Assembly (NCBI RefSeq): GCF_024347075.1
Contig: NZ_AP024900.1
Span: 1,674,001 to 1,738,000, forward strand
DNA: 64,000 nt
Reading direction: 5' to 3'
From: Vibrio rarus
GTDB lineage: Bacteria > Pseudomonadota > Gammaproteobacteria > Enterobacterales > Vibrionaceae
Shown here: positions 8,039-16,088 of the stretch, in pieces
How positions within the stretch are numbered: the stretch's first letter is position 1
How the letters are laid out: each line of letters starts with the position of its first letter
Program-made: the position numbers and the translations under genes
Notes under the pieces: generated by a model
The model's input: the letters and a program-made list of their open reading frames with translations, nothing else
What the model was told of the DNA's origin: nothing
Databases searched by the model: none

Positions 8039-9331
8039 TTACTTCTTAGTGCCTGCGGTTCTATTTTTCACCATTTTACGTAATCGAGCGTATCTCTCAG
8101 CAGAACCCTGGCTGGCATCAGAAGGGTTGTTCATTCGAGTTTTACGGTCTTTGAACGCAGGTTTACTGTGCATTTTCTGTAATAGTGCATCACGGTTTTT
8201 TGGCTCGTACCCTGGCTGCTCTACACGTCGAATCGTATGACCAATCAATGACTCTACTTGTTGCAACGTCAGTTCTTCTTCACGGCTTACAAAAGACACA
8301 GCGTGCCCTTTTTGTCCAGCTCGGCCTGTTCGACCAATACGGTGCACATAATCTTCCGCCAAGAATGGCATATCGAAATTCACTACGTGCGGCAGGTCTT
8401 TAATATCTAATCCGCGAGCGGCCACATCGGTGGCAATCATCACACGCGCCTTACCTTCTTTAAATTCGCTAAGTGCTCTACGACGGGCGCTTTGTGCTTT
8501 ATCACCGTGACATAGTACCGCTTTAATGCCATCCAGTTTAAGCTCTTTCAATAACATGTTGGCCGTTTCTTTGTAGTTCACAAAGACCAGTACTTGCTGC
8601 CAGTTCTTTCGACCAATAAGCTCAGATAACATTTCATATTTTCTTTCTTGGTCTACTGGGTAAACAACATGCGCGATAGTATTGGCCGTCGCGTTTTCTT
8701 GAGCTACAGATACTCTTTTCGGTTGATTCAACATATCAGCCGCGAGTTTGTTCATTTGCGCAGAGAAGGTCGCAGAGAACAACATTGTTTGTGGCTTTGT
8801 TGTAACACCAGACATAATCGTTTCAATTGATGAAATAAAGCCCATGTCCAACATACGGTCTGCTTCATCGAAAACCAAGAACTCAAGGTTCTGTAGAGAA
8901 ACACTTTTCTCATCCAAATGCTCTATTAAACGACCAGGTGTTGCCACTAAAATATCCACACCCTTGTTTAGCTTTTGCACCTGAGATGACATTTTTACGC
9001 CACCATAAATGGCAGCAACACTCAATGATGTGTACTTGATATAATCTGCAATACTTTGTGCAATCTGTGCCGCCAATTCACGAGTAGGAGCAAGAACCAG
9101 TGCGCGTGTTTGAAAATGGTTATTCACTTTCTGCTTATCTAATAACTGCTGAATAATTGGCAGAGCGAAAGCGGCAGTTTTACCTGTCCCTGTCTGAGCA
9201 TTGGCTAAGATATCGTGCCCTTTGCGAGCAAGAGGGATCGCTTTTTGCTGAACAGGAGTAAGTTTTTCGTAGCCACACTCTGACAGCGCTTTGACAATTT
9301 CTGAAGAAAAATTCTGAGATGAAAATGACAT
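8039..9331 (-). CDS. rhlE: ATP-dependent DEAD-box RNA helicase RhlE
   Basis: 430 residues with the full DEAD-box set: Q motif LTPVQQKAIP, motif I AQTGTGKT, PTRELA, TPGR, DEAD (VFDEADRMLD), SAT (LFSATFS), the ARGLD segment and motif VI HRIGRTGRAG. The C-terminal 60 residues are basic, as in RhlE-type helicases that act in ribosome assembly and mRNA turnover. ATG is preceded by AGGAA. It is a monocistronic gene with its own terminator, unlike the flanking defence genes, so it may be a core gene between two accessory insertions, or part of the island. SrmB is a less likely alternative. Confidence 0.9.
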   Translation of the reverse strand: MSFSSQNFSSEIVKALSECGYEKLTPVQQKAIPLARKGHDILANAQTGTGKTAAFALPIIQQLLDKQKVNNHFQTRALVLAPTRELAAQIAQSIADYIKYTSLSVAAIYGGVKMSSQVQKLNKGVDILVATPGRLIEHLDEKSVSLQNLEFLVFDEADRMLDMGFISSIETIMSGVTTKPQTMLFSATFSAQMNKLAADMLNQPKRVSVAQENATANTIAHVVYPVDQERKYEMLSELIGRKNWQQVLVFVNYKETANMLLKELKLDGIKAVLCHGDKAQSARRRALSEFKEGKARVMIATDVAARGLDIKDLPHVVNFDMPFLAEDYVHRIGRTGRAGQKGHAVSFVSREEELTLQQVESLIGHTIRRVEQPGYEPKNRDALLQKMHSKPAFKDRKTRMNNPSDASQGSAERYARLRKMVKNRTAGTKK

Positions 9332-9727
9332 AGTAGTGTTCCTAAAATTAAACGGCTACGACCACGCGAAGCATAACCAAAAATACGGTGGCAAATTGTA
9401 GAACAAACTGTAACGAAACGGCAGACTTTTTACCAAATCGTCGCCATAAGCTCGAAAATACCGCCGTTTAATGGCAACAAGCCCTTTAGCGGACATTTTT
9501 TCAGGATAAAAGCGCTGTTTAATTGCTTCCAATGACCAACAGTGTAATGGAATACACCTATTTTAGTGGATGGTTACAATATCCGAAAATCTGTGGCCAC
9601 TTATCAAGTTCGTTATCACGCAGTCTATCCCACCATCTGAATATCACTTTCAACAACCCATCTTTCTGCGGCACTCACTTAAAAGCTGAAAGAACACCGA
9701 CTTTCAACCATTGCCAAACTATCCGAG
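9332..9727. other. Intergenic region upstream of rhlE
   Basis: 396 bp. It should contain the rhlE promoter and 5' leader on the minus strand and the 3' end of the operon starting at 15455. I see no convincing gene, palindrome or terminator; the short plus-strand ORF here lacks coding character. Confidence 0.5.
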
Positions 9728-10732
9728 CTAACTCTTATTTATGAGATTCTTCATTATGTAATCTGTAGCCACTTTTGCACAATCAAACCTAATACCTTCT
9801 TCATCAAGTAAGGTAAAGTAGCCATCGCCTTGTATAAATATCTTTTGTAACGTCTCGTCCTTGGCCGGATAGCGCCAAATACTCAGCTCAATCCCATCAG
9901 TGACATTCTCTTTTTTTATTGTGCACTGCCGACTATCTAAAAGTGAAATCAGTTGGTTGTAATCGTGTACCTGCGTATCGCAATAGCCCAGCCCTATTTT
10001 CCAAAACGTATCAATTTTGCAAGGTTGACTGCCGCTCATTTGAATCTCTTGCACTACAGTTGTAATAGATGACCCTAACTGTGCACACTCTGCTTTAGAT
10101 TGATGACTTTTATAGACGGCACTATGAAATAGATAGAGATAAACGCCTAATTCACGGTGTTTGCTTGCTATAGCCAGTTTAGATACATCATTCAGCATTA
10201 AATCAAAAAGGGCTTGTCTGCCTGGGATAGTACGGCTTAATGCAGAAGGGTCAAATTCAATTAAAAGATGTTCAACTTGCCTGATAATTTCTTGATTAAG
10301 ATTACTATCTTCAATGAGTAAGTTTATCGTTGGCAATGTTTGAAACAGTTGGTGATTTATATCGCGCTCCCAAGATTGTTGTGGATTGTAATGACGCACA
10401 TAACTCGCGGAAGGATTGAACCCATAACCATAGTCCCCTGTTTCACCTTGAATTGAGTCAATAACATCGATATTAACGTCAATCCAATCAATCTCTGGGG
10501 CCTGCTCAATATCTGGATACCAAGCTTCAAAAGACTCAATCAATGCCAGTTGCAATTTACGTCCATCACTATCAGGAACAGAGCGATGACTAACTAGATG
10601 CTGATAAACATTAATATGAAACAACTCAGGGTCTATACGGCCGATAAAGCTAGGATACCTTTCGCTGTAACAGTCCCATAAATCATCACAAAATTGTTGA
10701 GCTATCTGCTTTATATCCACCGGTTCTAACAT
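9728..10732 (-). CDS. Unknown protein, last gene of the WYL-regulated operon
   Basis: 334 residues, soluble, mildly acidic, with no signal peptide or membrane helix. ATG is preceded by CGGGAA. The sequence has many Trp/Tyr/His (for example DLWDCYSERYPSF, GYGFNPSASYVRHY and LSIWRYPAK) but no motif I can name. It lies about 75 bp after the ADP-ribosylglycohydrolase gene on the same strand, so co-transcription is likely. Role cannot be assigned; a partner of the hydrolases upstream is only an inference from position. Confidence 0.6.
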   Translation of the reverse strand: MLEPVDIKQIAQQFCDDLWDCYSERYPSFIGRIDPELFHINVYQHLVSHRSVPDSDGRKLQLALIESFEAWYPDIEQAPEIDWIDVNIDVIDSIQGETGDYGYGFNPSASYVRHYNPQQSWERDINHQLFQTLPTINLLIEDSNLNQEIIRQVEHLLIEFDPSALSRTIPGRQALFDLMLNDVSKLAIASKHRELGVYLYLFHSAVYKSHQSKAECAQLGSSITTVVQEIQMSGSQPCKIDTFWKIGLGYCDTQVHDYNQLISLLDSRQCTIKKENVTDGIELSIWRYPAKDETLQKIFIQGDGYFTLLDEEGIRFDCAKVATDYIMKNLINKS

Positions 10733-10806
10733 TGTATATTCCCGCTACTTATTGTGATAATTTAATGAGCCTTTTTCTGACAATTTTCTAGGGATAATCC
10801 ATCCGC

Positions 10807-11769
10807 TTACGAAACTACCAACAAAGTGGCCCTTTCCTTTATGTCATCGTGCCAAGCTAGTTTTTCTAACCAAGATGAAGGAAGTTGACTATAGCCATAA
10901 AACGCTCCTGCCAGTTGTCCATATATTGCAGCGGTAGTATCGGCGTCCTCACCCAAATTTGCCGCTAATAACGCGCCTTCCTTAAAGGTATTGCTATTAG
11001 CAAATGACCATAATGCAGCTTCAAGTGATTTAACGACAAAACCACTTCCTTTGATTTCCTCCCTTGTCTTGGTCAAAAACGATCCCTGCACTACTTGATG
11101 TAAATCATCGTGAATCGTGGTTTTACCCCAATACTGTGCTAGCTGTGTGAACAACTCACTTTTGCTTAATACCCTGCCAATATCATCGAATATTCTGTAC
11201 ATTAGCCAAGCCATAATTTGACAAGACTCAATGGCTCTTTGCTCTGCATGTGTGGTGATGGAGCTTAATTTTGCAGCTTTAAGCACATCTTCCTCTGTAG
11301 CATTTCGGAAAGAAGAATAAAATATCGGGATGGGTGCCAAACGCATCAAACTGCCATTACCGGCGCTCCATTCATCACTAGATCCGGCAACGGCTACATT
11401 TGTCGTTTCATACACACACAAGGCATCAGCGACGGTATTACCAATATCAAAACATTGTCCAGTCACCGAGTTTTCACCCAGTTTCCACCATGCGGTATAA
11501 CGCTTCATTTGATCTTGTGCATTATGCTGACCCACTGCCAACAAACTGTCCGTCAGGCACAACATCATTGAGGTATCGTCCGTCCATTGACCCGGTTGCA
11601 AGTTAAATGGCCCGCCGCCGATGATATCTTCTAGCGGCGTATAAGTGTCTTTTTGGCGAAATTCCAATGTAGTACCTAATGCATCACCGAGCGCTAAGCC
11701 AATCATTGCTCCTTGCGCTCTATCTAGCATCCACTTTTTGTTATCTTTATTATTCGTTGAATGATTCAA
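10807..11769 (-). CDS. ADP-ribosylglycohydrolase (DraG/ARH family)
   Basis: 320 residues. Family signatures are clear: N-terminal GLALGDALG, the metal-binding GQWTDDTSMML, GNGSLMRLAP in the middle and C-terminal LGEDADTTAAIYGQLAGAFYG, giving both Mg-binding Asp clusters. Such enzymes remove ADP-ribose from proteins, nucleic acids or small molecules in the cytoplasm. The first codon of this reading frame is TTG, with AGAGAG upstream; an ATG 13 codons later (near 11730) has a weaker ribosome site. In this operon, with a WYL regulator and an SGNH hydrolase, it may reverse an ADP-ribosyl mark or detoxify one, but no ADP-ribosyltransferase is visible in the window. Confidence 0.9.
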   Translation of the reverse strand: MNHSTNNKDNKKWMLDRAQGAMIGLALGDALGTTLEFRQKDTYTPLEDIIGGGPFNLQPGQWTDDTSMMLCLTDSLLAVGQHNAQDQMKRYTAWWKLGENSVTGQCFDIGNTVADALCVYETTNVAVAGSSDEWSAGNGSLMRLAPIPIFYSSFRNATEEDVLKAAKLSSITTHAEQRAIESCQIMAWLMYRIFDDIGRVLSKSELFTQLAQYWGKTTIHDDLHQVVQGSFLTKTREEIKGSGFVVKSLEAALWSFANSNTFKEGALLAANLGEDADTTAAIYGQLAGAFYGYSQLPSSWLEKLAWHDDIKERATLLVVS

Positions 11770-11877
11770 ATGAAACTCTCTTACTGGTTAATTAATGTGC
11801 ATTTAATCTAATGCGCTTAGCTGATATCAGTGTCCCATTGTTATACATCCCATTATTTAATGGACCTGTGTGATGCA

Positions 11878-12450
11878 TTAATTACACATTTTCAGCCTTT
11901 GACAAACGGAGTAAATTAAATCCGTTAAACCATCAATTGTGTGACAATCATAGTAACTACCAAATTCGTTTTCCCCAGCGATGAATGTGGCATCAGCGGC
12001 GCTGTCAACGAGGTTAATTCCTATGAGTTTTGAAAACTCACCCAACGCAAACATCATCCCAAGCAACATACCCCGGTCTTCTAGCCCTCCAGTAACATTG
12101 CCATCATCATCTTGACTACACAATATTCTGCCGTAAGTGACATCTTCAAATGATACCCCTAACTCCTTTGCCCAAGCTAGACGCTCTATATGGTCAACTA
12201 AGCAGCTTTGTTCATTGAATTTTTCTTTTGGCACCTCAAAATAGTAAGCAAATAGATCGACGAGAAAATGGCTGATCTGCTGACGAGTTGTCGAACCACT
12301 AAGGTGTATTATTGGGCATTTTTCTAATAACTCTGTTTCCTGCTCAGGAGTTAATGCATCAACATTCATCAGTGGTAATAAAGGCGATGTTGGGGCTATT
12401 TTTATGTATAACGTATTCTCTTCACACTTTTCGGTCTGAGTCATCTTCAA
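11878..12450 (-). CDS. Unknown 190-residue protein
   Basis: Soluble acidic protein without recognisable motif; no signal or membrane segment. The longest frame starts at TTG; ATG two codons later (12444) is the likelier start, with AGG further upstream. Segments such as IIHLSGSTTRQQISHFLVDLFAYYF suggest an alpha/beta fold, but this is a guess. It lies 23 bp after the 430-residue gene and about 110 bp before the ADP-ribosylglycohydrolase gene, in one direction. Confidence 0.6.
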   Translation of the reverse strand: MKMTQTEKCEENTLYIKIAPTSPLLPLMNVDALTPEQETELLEKCPIIHLSGSTTRQQISHFLVDLFAYYFEVPKEKFNEQSCLVDHIERLAWAKELGVSFEDVTYGRILCSQDDDGNVTGGLEDRGMLLGMMFALGEFSKLIGINLVDSAADATFIAGENEFGSYYDCHTIDGLTDLIYSVCQRLKMCN

Positions 12451-12473
12451 AGATACCTATTTTTAATTCATTA

Positions 12474-13766
12474 TTATTTTTCAAGTACATCATCTATTTG
12501 TTGTTCGATACTTTGTCGCTGCTCTAATAACTGGATAAGATGATTGTATTTATTATCTAAATAGTGACTCTTTACTTGGCTAAGATCTGGAAGTTCGAGC
12601 TTTCTGAGATCACTTGGAAAAATCCTATAATGCGCAAGGCCATTGACTGAAAAATGTTTAAGAGTAAATTCCAATAATGTTTTTCCAACTTGAGAGGCTA
12701 AAAATAAGAATAATCTTTTACCATCCCAGTTACTGCCTTCCTTTGCTCGTAAAACGCTAAAAATCCCTTGGCAATAAATTTCCTGTTGCGGATAATCGGC
12801 TGGATAATAAGCAACTTTAATGTTTTCTCTATCGCCTCCCTTATACAATAAAATATCGCCTGGATTAACTAAGATACAAGAGTTTTGGCTTCTAACTTTT
12901 CGTTTAGATAATTCTATTTTTTGGGGTTCCACAATACCGAATGGGTTAATAGATTTAGGCAACAGTAGTCGAACATCCATTTCACCCTCTTCATTAACTA
13001 ATCCGCTGTCGATTAGAGCATCTCGCTCCGGTCGCACTAACTCAAAGTATTGATTGCAGGGTAGCCATTTTGTATTTGGCTGAGAATAAGCCTGTTTTAT
13101 GTGAGCTTTTAGCGTTGCTAGGTTGTGTTCAAAACCAATTTGATGCATTTGACTACGAAAGTGACGCTTTATAAGTGCATGCCAAGGACTACAAATATGG
13201 CTAATAAGCTCCTCATTGGTCGCAATGTCAACATTGGTTGTCGATAGCGGTTGGTTTTCGATAATATTGACGCACTCAATGAAATTATTCCAAATATTCA
13301 AAAGTTGCGCCGAATCATCATTGCCCATTAAACGTTCCATTTTGGATTGAATCTGTTTAACTTGAAACCGTAAATGATGGCGATATTCACCACCACTCAC
13401 AGTCAAAGTCACCGTTCGTTGGTTTCTCACCGCTATTGTTGCGACTACATCAGACTCTGCGAGTGGATTTTGCAGAGTAAAATCATCCCAATTTTCAAGT
13501 GATTGCTTTAATTTAATTAGATTGTCAGGAGTGATGAAAATCTGCTGGTTTTGCTCTATGAAAAAGAGCCCACCTAACACGGTTAGTTGCGTCAAATTCA
13601 TGGAGGTTGTCGATAAATCACGTTGCGTTAAAATTCCTAAATCAAAGAAATAACGCGATGTCACTGAAAGCGCTTCTAAAGCCGAATCTAACGTTAAGTG
13701 GCCCAGTTCCGTTTGCGTTGCAATAAAGTGATCACGCTGATCAAACCATTCTTTTGTTAAGCTCAT
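12474..13766 (-). CDS. 430-residue protein, C-terminal part resembles a Type I specificity (HsdS) domain
   Basis: Residues about 285-430 have the layout of an HsdS target-recognition domain plus a helical conserved region: a VNPGDILLYKGGD segment, a compact beta region, YRIFPSDLRKLELPDLSQ, and a final helix LLEQRQSIEQQIDDVLE. HsdS half-subunits often contain GDIL, a phrase like IPLPPL and a coiled coil in this order. The N-terminal half is unassigned. Its ATG overlaps the SGNH gene's stop by 4 bp (ATGA), so translation is coupled. No HsdM or HsdR partner is nearby, so a direct restriction role is not supported. It might recognise DNA or an RNA end for the operon's enzymes. Confidence 0.55.
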   Translation of the reverse strand: MSLTKEWFDQRDHFIATQTELGHLTLDSALEALSVTSRYFFDLGILTQRDLSTTSMNLTQLTVLGGLFFIEQNQQIFITPDNLIKLKQSLENWDDFTLQNPLAESDVVATIAVRNQRTVTLTVSGGEYRHHLRFQVKQIQSKMERLMGNDDSAQLLNIWNNFIECVNIIENQPLSTTNVDIATNEELISHICSPWHALIKRHFRSQMHQIGFEHNLATLKAHIKQAYSQPNTKWLPCNQYFELVRPERDALIDSGLVNEEGEMDVRLLLPKSINPFGIVEPQKIELSKRKVRSQNSCILVNPGDILLYKGGDRENIKVAYYPADYPQQEIYCQGIFSVLRAKEGSNWDGKRLFLFLASQVGKTLLEFTLKHFSVNGLAHYRIFPSDLRKLELPDLSQVKSHYLDNKYNHLIQLLEQRQSIEQQIDDVLEK

Positions 13767-14461
13767 GAACTTATCCCTCTTCCTAAATCATTTGACTCAT
13801 CGCAACGTTCCCATATTGCCTGCGCAATCTTTTTCGCGCCATATTTTGATGGTTCAATAGGTGATACCGGAGCGTAGTCTAGCTGTTGATTACAAATAAA
13901 TCGCAAGTCTAAAACAGGCAGTTTTCTGTTGGCGGCTTCTCGTAAAATCACTTCATTAAATAGACATAAAGCCACGCGTTCTGAATCAGGTAAATTAGGG
14001 ATGCTGTCATAAATTGTGCATACCGTCAGGCACTCAAATTTGCTCTGTAGCTCATCAAGCATTTTTGTATAGCCTTGACGAAAATATTCACGAGCTTGAT
14101 CCATAGACTCTAACGCATCAGCAACCGTTTTTGCTTGCGCTAATAGCAGTCCCGATGCGGTGTAACCTAATAAGTCGTTACCACCGCATGAAACAAAAGC
14201 ATATTGTTTAGCAAATTGATCTTTTGGCTGAACTTTTTCTAGCTGGCCTGGGATATGCGCCATCACATGACCATCAACCGCTAACAGATCCACTTGAGTG
14301 GTGCACGATGTGTTATGTGGTTTACCAATTAAAGTCTCAAGCTGCTCTGAAACTGACTCACCTGATTGAACGTACGGTGCATTGTCAAAAATAGAGTCAC
14401 CTAATAGAACAATTTGATTCGGTTGATATTGCGCTGCTTTCTCGTTTATTGTGTGTTTCAT
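13763..14461 (-). CDS. SGNH/GDSL-family hydrolase
   Basis: About 232 residues from the ATG at 14461, which has AGAAAGG nine bases upstream; a longer frame from a TTG at 14503 is less likely. Block I is VLLGDSIFDN (nucleophile Ser) and block III is SCGGNDLLGY. In block V the usual D-x-x-H is replaced by SPIEPSKYGAKKIA, so the catalytic His position reads Glu. SGNH enzymes cleave esters on lipids, sugars or nucleotides. The variant block V makes activity uncertain or implies a sub-family with a different base. The gene is coupled to the following one by a 4-bp overlap. Confidence 0.8.
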   Translation of the reverse strand: MKHTINEKAAQYQPNQIVLLGDSIFDNAPYVQSGESVSEQLETLIGKPHNTSCTTQVDLLAVDGHVMAHIPGQLEKVQPKDQFAKQYAFVSCGGNDLLGYTASGLLLAQAKTVADALESMDQAREYFRQGYTKMLDELQSKFECLTVCTIYDSIPNLPDSERVALCLFNEVILREAANRKLPVLDLRFICNQQLDYAPVSPIEPSKYGAKKIAQAIWERCDESNDLGRGISS

Positions 14462-14532
14462 GGTTATGTACCTTTCTCGTTGTTGTGGCTCTACTTTATG
14501 CAAAAAATAACAACTGCATAAGTATCGAAAAA

Positions 14533-14556
14533 TGGTACATGTAGCATTTTGGTACA
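14533..14556 (-). promoter_or_regulatory. Candidate WYL-regulator operator (copy 2)
   Basis: On the minus strand GTACCAAA-(3 nt)-CTACATG, flanked by further GTAC. The same two half-elements occur upstream of the WYL gene at 15493-15515 with a 5-nt spacer. It lies between the WYL stop and the SGNH start. Confidence 0.4.
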
Positions 14557-14558
14557 GG

Positions 14559-15455
14559 CTATTCTTTCAACAAACCACGACCGATTAGCACAGCTCTAAT
14601 CTCTGCCATATTTTTTATACTGATTTGACGATAATTTGACGGGTTACTTTGCTGGCAAAGACTTAACCCTAGGGATTCAATCAGATAATTTATCTGTGAC
14701 AAACGACTGGCAATAACGAGCTCTTGATTGCTCATACCGTAGTCCTTTTCGATTAAGGATCGTTGATGTGCGTTCAGTTTTGGATCAGCTTGCAAAATAA
14801 GGTCAATGTCTGTGTTCCAATCACTGTCATTTTCTTTTGGATTAGGCGACCTACCTATGAGTTCAGGCTCTCCCACAAAGCGACTCAATACAAAGTCTCT
14901 ATACGCTCTATTTTTTTCACAATAAGCACGAACGTGCCAGCGCAATGGCGTTTCAACTAATGAGTGCGGCGCGATGATACGAGACTCAACGTCTTCTGAG
15001 TTCATCGACAAGTATTCCACCTCCACGCGATCACCATTACTAATCGCCCGAACAATCGTCCTCATGATAATGGGATCAATAGCTCTAACTGGTGGCATTA
15101 TAGAAGTCACTTCTCTAAAGCCGAGAGCCGAATGATTATTTTTTGACATTAGACGGTCATTAACCGCTAATAAATTAAGATATTCATCGACATGCCCTTT
15201 GGTAAATAAAGGTTGGAACGTTTTAGATGCAGTGTAACCGGCAAGTGGTAAGTCATATTCTAAATTGGTTGTAGAGTGCTCATTAATGTAACTATTAATC
15301 TCTCTAGAAGCCTGCTGGCGACCAATATCAAAACACTCACAAAGATGTCTGGTGGTTACCCTACCTTCCCAGTAGGCAATGATTTCGATGACTTGAAATC
15401 GAAGTAATGTTTTTTTGTTTATTGGTCTATCGGATGATGAACTATAAATTGGCAT
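14559..15455 (-). CDS. WYL-domain transcriptional regulator (BrxR/CapW type)
   Basis: 298 residues. An N-terminal winged helix (about 15-75, with TTRHLCECFDIGRQQASREI as recognition region), a WYL domain (about 125-205, with the family phrase LRWHVRAYC then YRDFVLSRF) and a C-terminal dimerisation part. This architecture is that of BrxR and CapW, regulators that repress BREX, CBASS and related defence operons and release on a nucleotide-like signal. It is the first gene of a six-gene minus-strand operon and probably autoregulates through the site at 15493-15515. It could also act on the BREX operon, but no matching site was found in the brxA leader. Confidence 0.88.
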   Translation of the reverse strand: MPIYSSSSDRPINKKTLLRFQVIEIIAYWEGRVTTRHLCECFDIGRQQASREINSYINEHSTTNLEYDLPLAGYTASKTFQPLFTKGHVDEYLNLLAVNDRLMSKNNHSALGFREVTSIMPPVRAIDPIIMRTIVRAISNGDRVEVEYLSMNSEDVESRIIAPHSLVETPLRWHVRAYCEKNRAYRDFVLSRFVGEPELIGRSPNPKENDSDWNTDIDLILQADPKLNAHQRSLIEKDYGMSNQELVIASRLSQINYLIESLGLSLCQQSNPSNYRQISIKNMAEIRAVLIGRGLLKE

Positions 15456-16088
15456 AAGTTATTGAAAGTATGATTGAAATTTCGCAAAATTTTACCATGT
15501 AGAAAAATTTGGTACTGAAACATAGGTCTGATTTTAGTTAAATTTCGCTTATTAAAAGGCCCATAAATTTCTACTAATAGGCTTATGATGATGACTTCTA
15601 TATTCTATTCTGTAGTGGATGAATTGATTTGGCCACCTAACTAGATGTTTCGCAGTACTTCAGGTAACCTATAAAAAGCTAGATTAGCAATATAACTCAG
15701 AAATACCCTATTAGAATTTAAGTTGCTTTTTTACCATACATTAAGACAGATTATATTATCTGCTTATTCTAATTAGAGTAACGTCTAGTTAAATAAAGTC
15801 GTACTATTCCATGAGTGTACTCTTATTATCTCAACCCAGGGCAACCGCATGAGTGCCTAGTTTTTAGTCAGCGATCTAAATCCAGCATTAAGTACTGCCT
15901 CTAACTGTAATGATCCCGTTGGCGAGAGGACGTTAGAGACATTCTAGCTGTTTCTTGTAGCAAAGTAGATGGCGTAATATGATAAGCATTATACTATTGA
16001 ATGTCGTATATTGAATCATATTAACTTGCCTCGAGGCTCCGGCTTTGGGGCTCCTTTTTTTAAACTCTTCCTCTTTTGATGGTATTTT
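15456..16088. other. Divergent intergenic region between the WYL operon and the helicase pair
   Basis: 633 bp, AT-rich. It holds the candidate WYL operator near its left end and should contain promoters for both sides. A weak inverted repeat (CTCTAAC at 15899-15905, GTTAGAG at 15932-15938) and a short palindrome gcctcgaggc near 16027 are the only other structures seen. No gene is supported here. Confidence 0.5.
15493..15515 (-). promoter_or_regulatory. Candidate WYL-regulator operator (copy 1)
   Basis: On the minus strand GTACCAAA-(5 nt)-CTACATGGTA, an imperfect inverted repeat (TACC on each strand), centred about 50 bp upstream of the WYL start. A TAAAAT hexamer that could be the -10 element overlaps its edge (15489-15494), as expected for an autorepressor. 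Confidence 0.4.

Noticed and set aside
9523-9744. 73-residue plus-strand ORF upstream of rhlE
   Set aside because: Odd composition, no ribosome site, and it runs into the convergent gene.
9728-15455. Type I restriction system from the HsdS-like protein
   Set aside because: There is no HsdM or HsdR in the window, and the N-terminal half does not look like a TRD.
16020-16060. GC-rich patch followed by a T-run before the first helicase, looking like a terminator
   Set aside because: The repeated ggctcc phrases are direct, not inverted, so no stable stem forms beyond a short palindrome.
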